Of a DNA stretch of 64,000 bases, positions 54,290 to 64,000 are shown one piece after another (position 1 is the first letter of the stretch; the number at the start of each line of letters is the position of its first letter). The stretch is from assembly GCA_900291925.1 (NCBI GenBank), contig UWYS01000011.1:434001-498000 (forward strand). The letters are read 5' to 3'. The translations under genes were made by a program, and so were the position numbers. The notes below the pieces were generated by a model, which saw only the letters and a list, made by a program, of their open reading frames with translations, was not told where the DNA came from and searched no databases. Source of the DNA: Thecaphora thlaspeos (Eukaryota > Basidiomycota > Ustilaginomycetes > Urocystidales > Glomosporiaceae).

Positions 54290-56090
54290 GCTGCTGCTGC
54301 TGCATCATCATCGGCTGCAGGACCCCGTGCCTGTTCATGGCGACCTCGCCGCCATTCTGTGTGGCCAAGGCGGCCGTCAGGGCGGCGGCGCGTGCTGCGC
54401 GCGATCGCCGTTTGCGCCAGTCCCAATCGCGCCCCGCCGCAGCGGTGCTGGGCGTCAACCTCTCGAACCAGAACTCCTCTGACTTTTCCATCCCGCCGCT
54501 GATGTCGCCACCACCGCTGATGAAACCTAGACCGCCGGGCGAGCCTGACGGGAGGCCCCGGGTGTTCGGAGGCATGCTGACGTCGAAACTGGCGGAACAT
54601 TTGCCCAAAGCGGCGACCCGGGCTGCCGCCTCGAGCCGCTCTCGTGCGCGGTCGTGCGTGTCGGCGTGCTCGGCCCAGTCCGGCTCCGTTAGCCTGATCT
54701 GCTTCGAAGGTCGACGCAGCCAAGGCAGGCTCATCGAGGGTGGCGAACCTGGTGAGAGGAGAGGGCTGGTGGGTGAGTACGGAGGAGGCGCCTGCCCCGC
54801 TGCAGCCAGGAACGCCGCGTTGGCCTGCTGCTCGGCATGGGAAAAGGGCGGCTGTCCGTTTGCGCCGTGCACGTTGGCCAACGATGCCGAGCGCTGCATC
54901 AGGCTATAGGTGATGTCAACCTGCGAGAGCAGCCCGGACCGGAAGGGCTGCGGCTCCATTTTCAGGATGGACGGCAGGCGGGAGGGAAGCGGGAATGTCG
55001 AAGAAGCGGGAGAGGGAATCGGGCTCGAGGCGTCGAAGCGGCCCCCACGGCTGTCATTCGCACCGCCCTGGGCGTGCCCGGACGAGGCCGAGACAAACGA
55101 GTGGCTGGATCCGACGCTCGGACTACCGACACCGCCACCGTCGATGCTGTCGCCGTTGATGCCGGCCGTCTCGTCGGTCCAGTCGTCATCGCGTGAAGAA
55201 ACCTTTTGTGATCCCTTTGGCCTGGTCGGGGCCCCCTGCGCGTTTGCGATTTGCGGCTGAAGGCGAGCAGATGCTCGCACTGGAGGGCTGGATGCCCCCT
55301 TCTCGCCCGCCGACCTTGTCCGGCCGGGCCTGACGGAGTCGGTGGACGAGGAGCGCGTAGGGACCTGACCCTTGACGGCCGCCGCAAGGCGTCCACTCTC
55401 TTTCCTCCGTCGACCGGGTGCAGGAGAGCCGGCAGAGGCAGAGCGCCGAGCTGTCGCAGCGACCTCGGCGGTCGGGGAGCTGATGGTATTGGCAGTCGGC
55501 GCGATAAAGGGGCTGGACGCGATCAAACCCCGCCGGTGCGTCTCGAGCTCGACCTGGAGAGGATTCTCGCAGAGGTTGCTGGTAGGGTCCGAGCTGACGA
55601 TGCGGATGACGTTGCCCCTCTTTGCCGAGACGAGCGGATCTCGGCCTACGAGCCTCCTTAGGCCGGCGCGGGCTCGGTGGCCTCCGCCCAAGTAGCAGGG
55701 TCGCTTCTCGGTCTCGGCCTCGTACTCGTCGCTGTCGAGCTCGATCTCTGCGAAGCTGATGTTGCTATCCTGGGTGAGCTGGTCGGAGAGCTGCCAGAAC
55801 GAGTTGGTTTGCTTGCTGGATCCCTTGGCGAGCGTGAGCCAGAGCAGCCAGTAGCATGTGAGGAGGGTGGCCGTGGTGACCATCGTGGCTAGCATCAAGG
55901 TGGTCCAGGTCTGCTCGAGGCTGATGCGCCACATGCGAACCGAGTTCAGGACGGTCGGCAAGATGGGGTCGAAGCGTTGGCGGTGGCCTTCGGCGGCGTT
56001 CCAGAGGCGCGAGAGGAGGCGTAAGCGGATGGCATCGCCCTTGACGCCGCCGAGGACGCGCGAGAGCAGAGAAGCGACCTCGCCGGTCAT
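53427..56090 (-). CDS. Large disordered single-pass membrane protein with poly-Q
   Basis: An 887-residue frame from the ATG at 56,090, no intron needed. Residues ~1-60 are helical and basic (LLSRVLGGVKGDAIRLRLL). Residues ~62-86 form one hydrophobic segment (TTLMLATMVTTATLLTCYW), then FWQLSDQLTQDSNISFAEI and a conserved-looking block up to about 190. The rest is Ser/Pro/Arg-rich and low complexity, with aromatic islands (GMEKSEEFWFERLTPST, DWDWRKRRSRAARAAAL). A run of 22 Gln is encoded mostly by CAA (54,237-54,302). The C-terminal part has many basic-Ser motifs suited to phosphorylation. I do not recognise the family. The stop at 53,427 may not be the true end of the protein. Confidence 0.65.
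54237..54302 (-). repeat. CAA/CAG triplet repeat encoding 22 Gln
   Basis: Plus strand reads one TTG, one CTG, sixteen TTG and then four CTG triplets. On the coding (minus) strand this is a 22-Gln run using mainly CAA, inside the membrane-protein gene. Confidence 0.95.
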
Positions 56091-56815
56091 GGTGAGTTGC
56101 CGCGCTCTCCCTGCAGTCGCGAGGAGGGGCTACCAAGAGGAAAGCTCGTCGACGTCGGGGTCGTGCGCGGGCAGTGAGCGTGCGCGTCGTTCCAGCTCGA
56201 CCTCTCGGATGACAAGGCTGCGGGCACTGTCTCTTTGCGGGTGCGTTGGCGTAGGCGAAGCGTGCAGGCTTGGGTGGGGTCAAAGCGCTTCAGGCGTCGT
56301 CCATGATCATCGAGACTGCGGGTATATTATAGTTGGCTGGCCAAAGTTGAGGGAGCGGTCGAGGGGCGAGCTTGAAAGGGGGAGCGAGTCTGAGAGCAGG
56401 TGCTAGGGCATGCGAGTCGGGAACGATTGGTGGAAACAGGTAGGTGGATGTGCGGAACCTCGTCTCGAACTGTGCCAACGGGCGCTGGTGTCAAGGAGCG
56501 TCCGGGATGGGCACGTATATGGAAGACCGGTGTGTTGGCGGGCGAGGCTGGCGGGAGCGGGCGGATGGCCCTCTGAAGACTGACGGCGGAAGCTGGCGCT
56601 TGACTATGATGCGGAGGCGCGGAGGAAGGATGGTAAGTGGCGATGTCGATGCTGGCGTGGATGGATGGGCCCGAGGAATCGGCCGGTGGGACGGAAGAAA
56701 TGACGAAACGGAGGAGCGCGGGTATTGTGTGGGTGGATGGGCGAACAAGACACAGAGACGGCGACAAGAGGAAGCGAAGGAGAAGAAAGGGAGAAGCGAA
56801 CGATGCTGGCAGAGC

Positions 56816-56925
56816 GGGGAGAGGGACACAGAGAGGGACACAGAGAGGGAGAGGGAGAGGGAGAGGGAGAGGGGGAGAGGGAGAGGGAGAGGGGAAGGGG
56901 AAGGAGAAGGGGAGGGAGAGAGCGA
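56816..56925. repeat. GAGAGG/GGGACACAGA purine-rich microsatellite
   Basis: Starts with GGGACACAGA units and passes into GAGAGG and GGGAGA repeats over about 110 bases, purine-only on the plus strand for most of its length. Confidence 0.85.
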
Positions 56926-57257
56926 GGGCAGAGAGGATCGGGCTGCGAAGAAAGGAGGCTAAGAGTAGGTAGTCCCGCGCCCCTCAGCCACTTTTACGGC
57001 GGGCGCAGGCAAAGGGTCGCATCGCGCGCCCTGTGAAAGGCCAGGCCGGCCCGTGCATTTTGCGCAAGCAGGGCCGCCCCTCTGCCTCTCTTTTTCTATC
57101 TTTCGTCTTTCTTTTTCCTGCCCGCGCCCGCACCCACACCCGCGCATCCGTTCGGCGGCTCCGTCTTGCAGGTCACCTGATGTAGCGTCCAGGCTGGGCG
57201 CTGGTCTGCGCTCTTGCGCCCAAACGCCATCCCATCGCCGCCTCGCCTGGTCTCGTC

Positions 57258-57273
57258 GGGGGGGGGGGGGGGG
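57258..57273. repeat. Run of 16 G
   Basis: An uninterrupted G16 tract on the plus strand, unusual even in this GC-rich sequence. It could be a quadruplex former, or its length may be unreliable in the assembly. Confidence 0.9.
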
Positions 57274-57896
57274 CCGCACCTCTAGCGCCGCTCCCCACCT
57301 CCACCATCTCCACTCCGCCCATCTCCTTCGCTTGTGCTCGTCCCTCCGCACCGTTCCGATGCACTGTATAAATATATTGTTACTCTACCCACTGCCGCCT
57401 ACAATGGCAGCTACGCATGACCGGCTTGCCATGCCAGGATTCCAGACCTCGTGAGATTTGTGTGCGCGAGGGCCGTGGTTCAGTCGTGAGTAGTAGATGA
57501 CGCTCCACTGTTTCAACTGCATCCAAGCACGCTACATCTGGCAGCCAAGCACGCATGCAAGACCATCGACCAACACAAGCGGGTAGTAAAGAGATCGCCA
57601 ACCTTCTTTCTTGGGTCGGGAGCCTTGCGCGAGGGGAAGAAAAAGAATGACTAGATATACAGGGTGATCAACCCCCCTCGCCAGGCAGCTGCAATCGGAC
57701 ACGAGGCCCTAAAAGCATGATGCTAGAGAGGGGCGTGCACGGAAGAAAAGGATGCGAAGTGCAAAACGAGAGGGGGATGGACAGAGAGGGGCAAAGGGAA
57801 GCGGCCACTCCCGGGCGAGAGGAGGGCAGCGGCCACGATTTCGTTCCTCCAATTTCGTGGTGGCGGTCAGCCTGAGCGAAGGGGGAGCGGTGCGCC

Positions 57897-60117
57897 CTAG
57901 TCGATGCTCTCCATGGCCGACTTGCCGGCAACCTCCTCAGTGGCGGCCTCGGCCTCGGTCTCGTCGACGCCCTCGAGTCCGGCATCGTCGATCGACAGAC
58001 CGAGCGAGATGAGCTTGTAGAGGCGGTTGGCAAAGTCGTGCGGCTGCTCGAGCGTGAAGCCCGAGGTGAGGAGCGCCGTCTCGTAGAGAAGCACGGTGAG
58101 GTCGCGCACCGTCGTGTCGTTCTTGTCCTGCGACGACTTGGTGGCCAGCTCCTTGACGATCGGGTTCGATGGGTTGAGCTCGAGCGTCTTCTTGGCCGCC
58201 ATGTACTGCGACATGCTCGAGTCGCGGAGCGCCTGCGCCTTCATGATGCGCTCCATGTTGGCCGACCAGCCAAAGGTGTTGGTGACCAGGACGCAGGGCG
58301 AGCCGACGATGCGGTTCGAGACGACGACCTTCTCGACCTTGTCGCCGAGAATCTCCTTGACCGTCTTGCACAGGTCCTCGCACGCCTTGGCGTCCTCCTC
58401 CTGCTTCTTCTTCTCCTCCTCGCTGTCCTCGAGCTCGAGGCCCTCCTTGGAGACGCAGACGAGCTTCTTGCCCTCAAACTCCTTGAGCTGGGTGACGGCG
58501 TACTCGTCAATCGGGTCAACCATCAGCAGCACCTCGAGGCCCTTCTTCTTGAGGCGCTCCAGGAAGGGAGAGTCGCGGATCGACGCGAGCGACTCGCCGG
58601 TCAGGTAGAAGATCGAGTTGTTCTTGCCGTCCTGGGGCATTCGCGTGATGTAGTCCTTGAGGCTCGTCGTCTCGTCGCCGCTCTTGGTCGTGTGGAAGCG
58701 TAGGAACTCAGCGAGCTTGTTCCGGTTGGTGGCGTCCTCGTGGATACCGAGCTTGAGGTTCTTGCCGAAGGCCTCGTAGAACTTGGCGAAGTTGTCCTTG
58801 TCCTCGGCAATCTCGCTGATCATCTCGAGCGTCTTCTTGACGACGTTCTTGCGGATGACCTTGAGGATCTTGTTCTGCTGGAGCGTCTCACGCGAGATGT
58901 TGAGCGGGAGGTCCTCGGAGTCAACGATACCCTTGACGAAGTTGAGGTACTCGGGGATGATGTCCTCGCAGTCGTCCATGATGAAGACGCGGCGGACGTA
59001 GAGCTTGATGTTGTTGCGCTTCTTCTTGGTCTCGAAGAGGTCGAAGGGGGCGCGCTTGGGGATGAAGAGGAGCGCCTTGAACTCGAGCTGACCCTCGACG
59101 GAGAAGTGCTTGACGGCGAGGTGGTCCTCCCAGTCGTTCGAGAGCGACTTGTAGAAGGCCGAGTACTCGTCGGCGGTGATCTGCTTGGGCTCGCGCGTCC
59201 AGAGGGGCTTGGTCTTGTTGAGCTCCTCCTGCTCGGTCTGCATCTCCTTGACCTTCTTGGTCTTCTTCTTCTTGTCCTCGTCCTCGACCTCCTCGATCTT
59301 AGCCTTCTTGTCCTCGTCGACGACCTCGTCGTCCTCCTCCTCGACCTCCTTCTCGACCTCCTTGGTGACGACGAGCTGGATCGGGTACGAGATGAACTCG
59401 GAGTGCTTCTTGACGATCTCCTTGATGCGCTTCTCCTCGATGTACTCCATCTGGTCCTCCTTGAGGAAAAGGCGCATCTCGGTACCGCGTCCGAGCGAAG
59501 GATTGACGGTGTCCTGGGTGATGGTGAAGGTGCCACCGGCGGCGCTCTCCCAGATGTACTGCTCGTCGTCGTTGTGCTTGGTAATGACCTGGACCTTGTC
59601 GGCGACTAGGTAGGCCGAGTAGAAGCCGACACCGAACTGGCCGATCATCGAAATGTCGGCGCCCGAGCTGAGAGCCTCCATGAAGGCCTTGGTGCCGGAC
59701 TTGGCGATGGTACCAATGTTGTTGACGAGGTCGGCCTTGGTCATGCCGATACCGGTGTCGCGGATGATGAGGCAGTTGTTCTCCTTGTCCGGGGTGATAC
59801 GGATGTAGAGGTCCCTCTCAGTCTCGAGCACGCTCGGGTCGGTGAGGGCCGAGTAGCGGACCTTGTCGAGCGCATCGGAGGCATTCGAGATGAGCTCTCG
59901 CAGGAAGATCTCCTTGTTCGAGTAGAAGGTGTTGATGATCAGATCCAGGAGCTGGCTGATGTCGGCGGCCTACGGACAGAGAAAAGGGATGAGGAAGAGG
60001 GACGATATCAAGGTGTCAGCAGACGAGTCCGCAGTCGAGGGGCGCCACACTGCTGCCGCACGGTGCAGTCAAAGGCAGAAGGGTACTCACGAAGCCGAAG
60101 GTCTCGGGGCTAGACAT
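57897..60117 (-). CDS. HSP90: HSP90 molecular chaperone (cytosolic)
   Basis: ATP-dependent dimeric chaperone for kinases, receptors and other clients. Exon 1 (60091-60117) encodes only MSSPETFGF; exon 2 is 57897-59969, after a 121-base intron. Total 699 residues. N-terminal ATPase: [35 protein letters not shown] with the Mg-binding Asn, [27 protein letters not shown] charged Glu/Lys linker follows ([15 protein letters not shown]). Middle domain: [18 protein letters not shown] and [14 protein letters not shown] with the catalytic-loop Arg. C-terminal dimerisation: [18 protein letters not shown]. No signal peptide or KDEL, so cytosolic. The protein ends AMESID rather than the near-universal MEEVD used to bind TPR co-chaperones. 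Confidence 0.97.
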
Positions 60118-60645
60118 GGTGTGCGAGGCGGTATGAGGGGGGAAGGGGGGGGCAACGGGCAAAAAATGTAGTGTTGGTAGAGGGCCAGAGAGACTTGGGA
60201 GGGAAGAGTGCACTGGGTATGAGGTTGTAGATGTGCAAGAGTCGATGATGGTCTTTGGGGGAGAAGGAGGGGGGTGGAGAAGGATGGACGGAAGGATGGC
60301 GGAATAAATGGGCAGCCTTCCGCCGCCTGGTGCCAGGCTTCGCGCCGGCTGTGGCTGAGCAGAAGGGGTGCGCGGGTGCGCTTCTTCGTCCTTCGATCCG
60401 GCCGCTGGTGTTGCTTCGCTCGCTTTCCACCAGAGAGCCTTCCGCCCCCTTCTCGGCCTCTCCTTTTCCAACTCTTTTTCTCGCATCTCTCTCTCTCTCC
60501 GTCTCTCTCCTCCCCTGTTGCGTTTCTCTCGCACCAACCAGGCCTGCACACGTGTGTTTGCCGGTTCGGGCTCCAGGCTGGAGCTTCGGTAGTAGCGAGC
60601 AGAGTAGTAAGACGGACTCCCCGCCCACCATCACATCTCGCCAAA

Positions 60646-60658
60646 GAAGCTTCTAGAG
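60646..60658. promoter_or_regulatory. Heat-shock-element-like site upstream of HSP90
   Basis: GAAGCTTCTAGAG fits the alternating GAA/TTC spacing of a heat-shock element (GAA-n2-TTC-n2-GAG), with another GAA directly after. It lies about 530 bases upstream of the HSP90 ATG, a reasonable distance for Hsf1 binding. One match in 2.3 kb could be chance. Confidence 0.4.
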
Positions 60659-61470
60659 GAAGGCCTATGGAGGCTGCCCTTGAGCGAAAGCGCACCACCG
60701 CATCACGGGCCGCGAGAGTGGACAAAGAACAAAAAACAAAAGCTTCGCACGGCTTCCATCCCTGCCCTCCCGGAACTCGGGTGACAGCAGTCTCCCGATC
60801 GGGCGCGAAATCATTGGAAACCCGATGTATACCGATCGTGCGACGCGGATTTGCCGATTGACGGCGCTTCGACCATGTCGCTTGCGTAGCCCCGCTCCTA
60901 CAACGTGTGCTCCTTTGCCAGCGCAGATGGCAGCAGCTGCGATACACGGCAACCTACAGCGTGTGTCAGGCGTTGAGCCGTGCGAGGGTTGCTGGCACGC
61001 CGCAGGATGAGAGGGGAGGGAAGGCGTCAAGGGCGCTCGCTGGATGGCGCGCATGGGCGTCGGCTGAGGCGATGTAGAGGACGTGCGGCGGGTGGCGGCG
61101 ATGGACGAGGGACGACGGAGAACGACGAAGACGACCAAGGGTCGCATGTATGCACGACGGTGGGGCGGCGAAGCGGGTGTGCGCGGCCACCGAAGAAAAA
61201 CGCTGCGCTGCGCTGCGCTGGGACGGGCGAGCAAGCGCGGCACCGAAGAGGTGTCGTCAGAGCGGGGGCAACGCACGCCAGCGGCGAGTGAGACGGCAGC
61301 GAACGGCCGGCGTTCAGGCCGTACAGCGAGGCCAGGCCAGGGAGAGAGAGAGAGGGATCGACGAGCGACGCTGGGACGCCTGCACTGAGAGAGAGGGAGA
61401 GAGAAGCAGCGCATTCAAGGACGGATGGGCGCAAGTTGCAGACGCACCCGTCGCCATCACCATCATCCCC

Positions 61471-61530
61471 CGCACACACCCACACACCCACACACCCACA
61501 CACCCACGCACGTACACACACGGCACACAC
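61471..61530. repeat. CACACAC(C) microsatellite
   Basis: CA-rich repeat with CACACACC units in the HSP90/CCR4 divergent region, on the side of the CCR4 leader. Confidence 0.85.
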
Positions 61531-62416
61531 AACCCTCCATCCTCCGCTTCTTTCATCGTCGCCATCGTCGTCGTCGCCTTTCTTCATCTCTTGTATCAAC
61601 AGCACACCGCAAACAGCACATCTTCTGCCCTCGCCGCCCGCACCACCACCGCTCCCTCCGTGCACCCGGGCCACGAGACTGACTACGCCCGATCACACAT
61701 CGACGCGTCTCGCCCTCCCGCGCCAGCGCCAGCGCCAACCCACTCACTCCATCCCCGCCTCACCAGCCGCCGACAGTCAGCCCCGTCGCGCTATCCGCTG
61801 GCGACTGTCTCGAGTCTGCTCCATCCATACAGGTTGCTTTGACTCAAGGTGCGAATCTCGATCGGCTCCCCCCGGACAAAGATCCACCGCCGCGAATCCA
61901 TGCACTGGACAGTCTCTTGATTCTCTGTCGCCTCCCCCCCCCCTTTCTTTTCCCTCTCCTTCCCGTCTCTGTTCCCATCCTGCGAACCTCTACCCATCCT
62001 CCCCTGCTCCTTGCACACATTGACTTACCCACTCCGTCTCGGCCTCACACGACGCTTCCATCGCTTCATCGATCCTTCGCGCGATCCATCCCTCACATCG
62101 ACCCACGTCCCGCAGCGATCGCACTCGCAACCGCGTCTCCCTCGGAGAGCGAACTCGGTCCCGCTCGCCAGCTTATCCGAAGCGCGCGCTTCCAGACCCC
62201 GTCATCGTTGCTCGCCCAGGAAGAGGAACATGCTTGGTCTCGAGCCTCGACTCAAGTCTTCCCCGCCACCAATTCCCACCTTCGCTCAGCTTCTCGCCTG
62301 CTCGCAGCCCACACAGCAGCCAGCAGACCGGCGGTCTCGCCCCTCTTTGACACCAACACCCTCGCAGCCCCTCCTCTAAGCCCTGGCACCAAGCTTGTCG
62401 CTTCGAAGTCGGATAC

Positions 62417-64000
62417 ATGTACCCCTCCCCTTCTCCATCACCGGCACCTTCGCCACCCGCCTTTCTCTATCTCAACTCCCACCATCACCAGTCCGGCAGC
62501 CATGGCGGCGGTCCTCTCTCGGGCGGCAGTCAAGGCTCCTCGGGTCAAGGCAACCAGGGAGGCGCGTTCAGACCCAACGGCTCCGGCGCCTTTAACCCGG
62601 TAGGCCGCTTCCCGCTGCCTGGGTCAGGGTGGCCCCCGCGTGGCGCCCAGCACCATGCCCATCACTCCCACCAGCAGAATCCGTCGCTCTCCTCTCTCCC
62701 GGGGAGCCTTGGCCACTCTAGCGCGGCCTCGGGCAACAACGGCGGCCCTCCATCATCGCCGGCGTACGGCGGCCTCTCCGGCGGCCACCACCACCACCAC
62801 TCGGCGCACGGCCCGCACGGCCTCTCGCACCTGGCCTCTCCGGCGACGCTGCACCCTTCGCAGAATCACATGGCGTCCACATCGTCGTCCAACGCGGCAT
62901 CCCATTCTCCGCACTGGCAGCAGCAGCTGATCAAGGCAGAGGTGAGTTCCCTTCCGTCGCCCTTGTCCCCGTCGCCGTCCTGTCTCAGTCGTGCCTGGTC
63001 CCCACGGGCCTTTCTTCCGGATCGAGTGCTTGGCTTCTGACACTATCATCGCCTCCGCATGTATGTGGACTTGGCTTTCTCGGCTCCCGGCAGATCTCGC
63101 GCCAGTCTTCGTCGCCGCACCATCACGCACGGGCTGCGGCGCTGGCAGCACGCAGCGCGACGAGTTCCGCCATCACTATCCAGGACCCCAACAAGGGCAT
63201 CCAGGTGCCAGCCAGCGCTACCGCCAACGGCCTGTTTGTCGCCAAGAAGGAGACGGCGGCAGGCGGGGGCGGAGGCGGCGGGGCAGCAGCCGTGGCCGGC
63301 GATGACGCCAACGGAGCCAATGGCGAGGCGGGTAAGCGCGGCGCCGGTTCCATGGCCAACGGAGCGACAGACTCCAAGGCCAAGCAGACGTGGACCACCA
63401 TCGACATGGGCGGCCTCAGCCTCAAGAATGTCGCCAACGAGGTCTTCTGCTACTCATTCCTCACGTCGCTCTTCATCAACCACAACGCGCTCTCGACCAT
63501 CTCCGCAGACATTGTCAAGCTCAAGAACCTCACGGTGCTCGATGCATCGGGCAACAAGCTCATGTCGATCCCGCCGGAGCTCGGCATGCTCACCAGCCTG
63601 CGCGAGCTCTTCCTCTTCGACAACAATCTCGTCACGCTGCCTCCGGAGCTCGGGACACTCCACCAGCTTGAAACGCTCGGGATTGAGGGCAACCCGCTTA
63701 GCGAGAACCTGCGGACGCTGGCGCAGCGCGAGGGGACTCAGGCCGTCATTGCCTACCTCCGGGACTCCTGCCCGGTGCCCCTGCCGCCGCCGGAACGCGA
63801 GTGGATCAGCATCGAGCCGGACGTCCCCGCGCAGCGCGATGCCTCCGATGGCGGACTGGCGCCACCCGCCGAGTCGTTCAACGTTCTCTGCTACAACGTC
63901 CTCTGCGATCGCTACGCGACGGCCAACATGTACGGCTACACGCCGAGCTGGGCGCTGGCGTGGGAGTACCGCAAGGAGTTCATCCTGCAGGAGGTGATGA
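62417..64000 (+). CDS. CCR4: CCR4 mRNA deadenylase, 3' end beyond the window
   Basis: Catalytic subunit of the CCR4-NOT complex, which shortens mRNA poly(A) tails. Exon 1 is 62417-62941; exon 2 starts at 63094 after a 152-base intron (GTGAGT...GGCAG, phase 0) and runs off the right edge. The N-terminus is Ser/Gly/His-rich with a five-His run. Leucine-rich repeats follow (LTVLDASGNKLMSIPPELG, LRELFLFDNNLVTLPPELG, LETLGIEGNPL), which bind the NOT scaffold. Then PPEREWISIEPD, and the endonuclease/exonuclease/phosphatase domain opens with FNVLCYNVLCDRYATANMYG and stops at ILQEV. The catalytic centre is not in view. The LRR-plus-nuclease order identifies CCR4 rather than other nuclease-fold proteins. 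Confidence 0.95.

Larger units (their letters stand above)
56091..57896. other. Gene-free 1.8 kb upstream of the membrane-protein gene
   Basis: Lies between the membrane-protein start and the HSP90 stop, both leftward. It contains a long GA-rich microsatellite (56,816-56,925), a 16-base G run (57,258-57,273) and a TATAAATATA sequence at about 57,367 with no convincing frame after it. The 57,450-57,896 part should include the HSP90 3' UTR. No gene seen. Confidence 0.5.
60118..62416. promoter_or_regulatory. Divergent region HSP90 / CCR4
   Basis: 2.3 kb between two start codons facing away. The HSP90 side is CT/GA-rich near the start, with a heat-shock-element-like match at 60,646. The CCR4 side has a CA-rich microsatellite (61,471-61,530) and a long pyrimidine-rich leader from about 61,540 to the CCR4 ATG. 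Open frames on both strands are overlapping and compositionally biased. No gene seen. Confidence 0.5.

Noticed and set aside
57366..57454. TATAAATATA followed by a short frame (MAATHDRLAMPGFQTS)
   Set aside because: The frame is only 16 codons with no splice-supported continuation, so there is no support for a gene.
58740..59609. 289-codon plus-strand open frame opposite HSP90
   Set aside because: Leu/Asp/Val repeats from reversed HSP90 codons.
1..64000. tRNA genes, rRNA, CRISPR arrays, transposase or reverse transcriptase
   Set aside because: I looked for TTCGA-type B boxes with pairing stems, direct-repeat/spacer arrays and mobile-element protein motifs. The few B-box-like strings (for example near 16,720) lack a matching A box and acceptor stem, and no element proteins were seen.

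Overview
This window is nuclear DNA of a filamentous or dimorphic fungus. It is GC-rich and gene-dense. Most genes have zero to a few short introns (mostly about 90-160 bases, GTGAGT/GTAAGT donors, CAG/TAG acceptors), often close to the start codon. Gene content and style (SPX-RING ligase, HP1-like protein, long Ser/Pro-rich insertions, CT-rich leaders) fit a basidiomycete, most likely Ustilaginomycotina. The phylum is fairly safe; the subphylum is an inference from style only.

Left part (1-21 kb): a class II myosin heavy chain (3' end cut by the window edge) lies divergent from an Sro7/lethal-giant-larvae/tomosyn homologue. A 2 kb gene-free stretch holding an AT-rich repeat comes next, then an SPX-RING ubiquitin ligase. 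Convergent to that is NHP2 (H/ACA snoRNP). NHP2 shares a divergent upstream region with an unusual gene: a mitochondrial-type presequence followed by a domain that reads like the bacterial RNase P protein RnpA. An intron-dense NTF2/SnoaL-like gene follows.

Middle (21-43 kb): a leftward run of SPB4 (60S biogenesis helicase), a mitochondrial/cytosolic C1-tetrahydrofolate synthase, DOA1 (Cdc48/ubiquitin adaptor), an M17 leucine aminopeptidase and an HP1/Swi6-type protein. Then come a TBC-domain protein lacking both catalytic fingers (+) and a Mak32-like PfkB protein (-).

Right part (43-64 kb): a SAM-domain membrane protein (+), the corepressor TUP1 (-), a large disordered single-pass membrane protein with poly-Q whose 3' flank stays open in frame past its stop (-), HSP90 with a non-canonical C-terminus (-), and the 5' two thirds of CCR4 (+, cut by the right edge).

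The genes are mostly housekeeping functions (cytokinesis, exocytosis, ribosome and snoRNP biogenesis, one-carbon metabolism, protein turnover, chromatin and transcription control, chaperone, mRNA decay) and do not form a cluster. The best leads are the RnpA-like gene, an 83-bp repeat pair 41 kb apart in opposite orientation, the HSP90 tail, the finger-less TBC protein, and the disordered membrane-protein locus. I found no tRNA, rRNA, CRISPR array or intact transposon.
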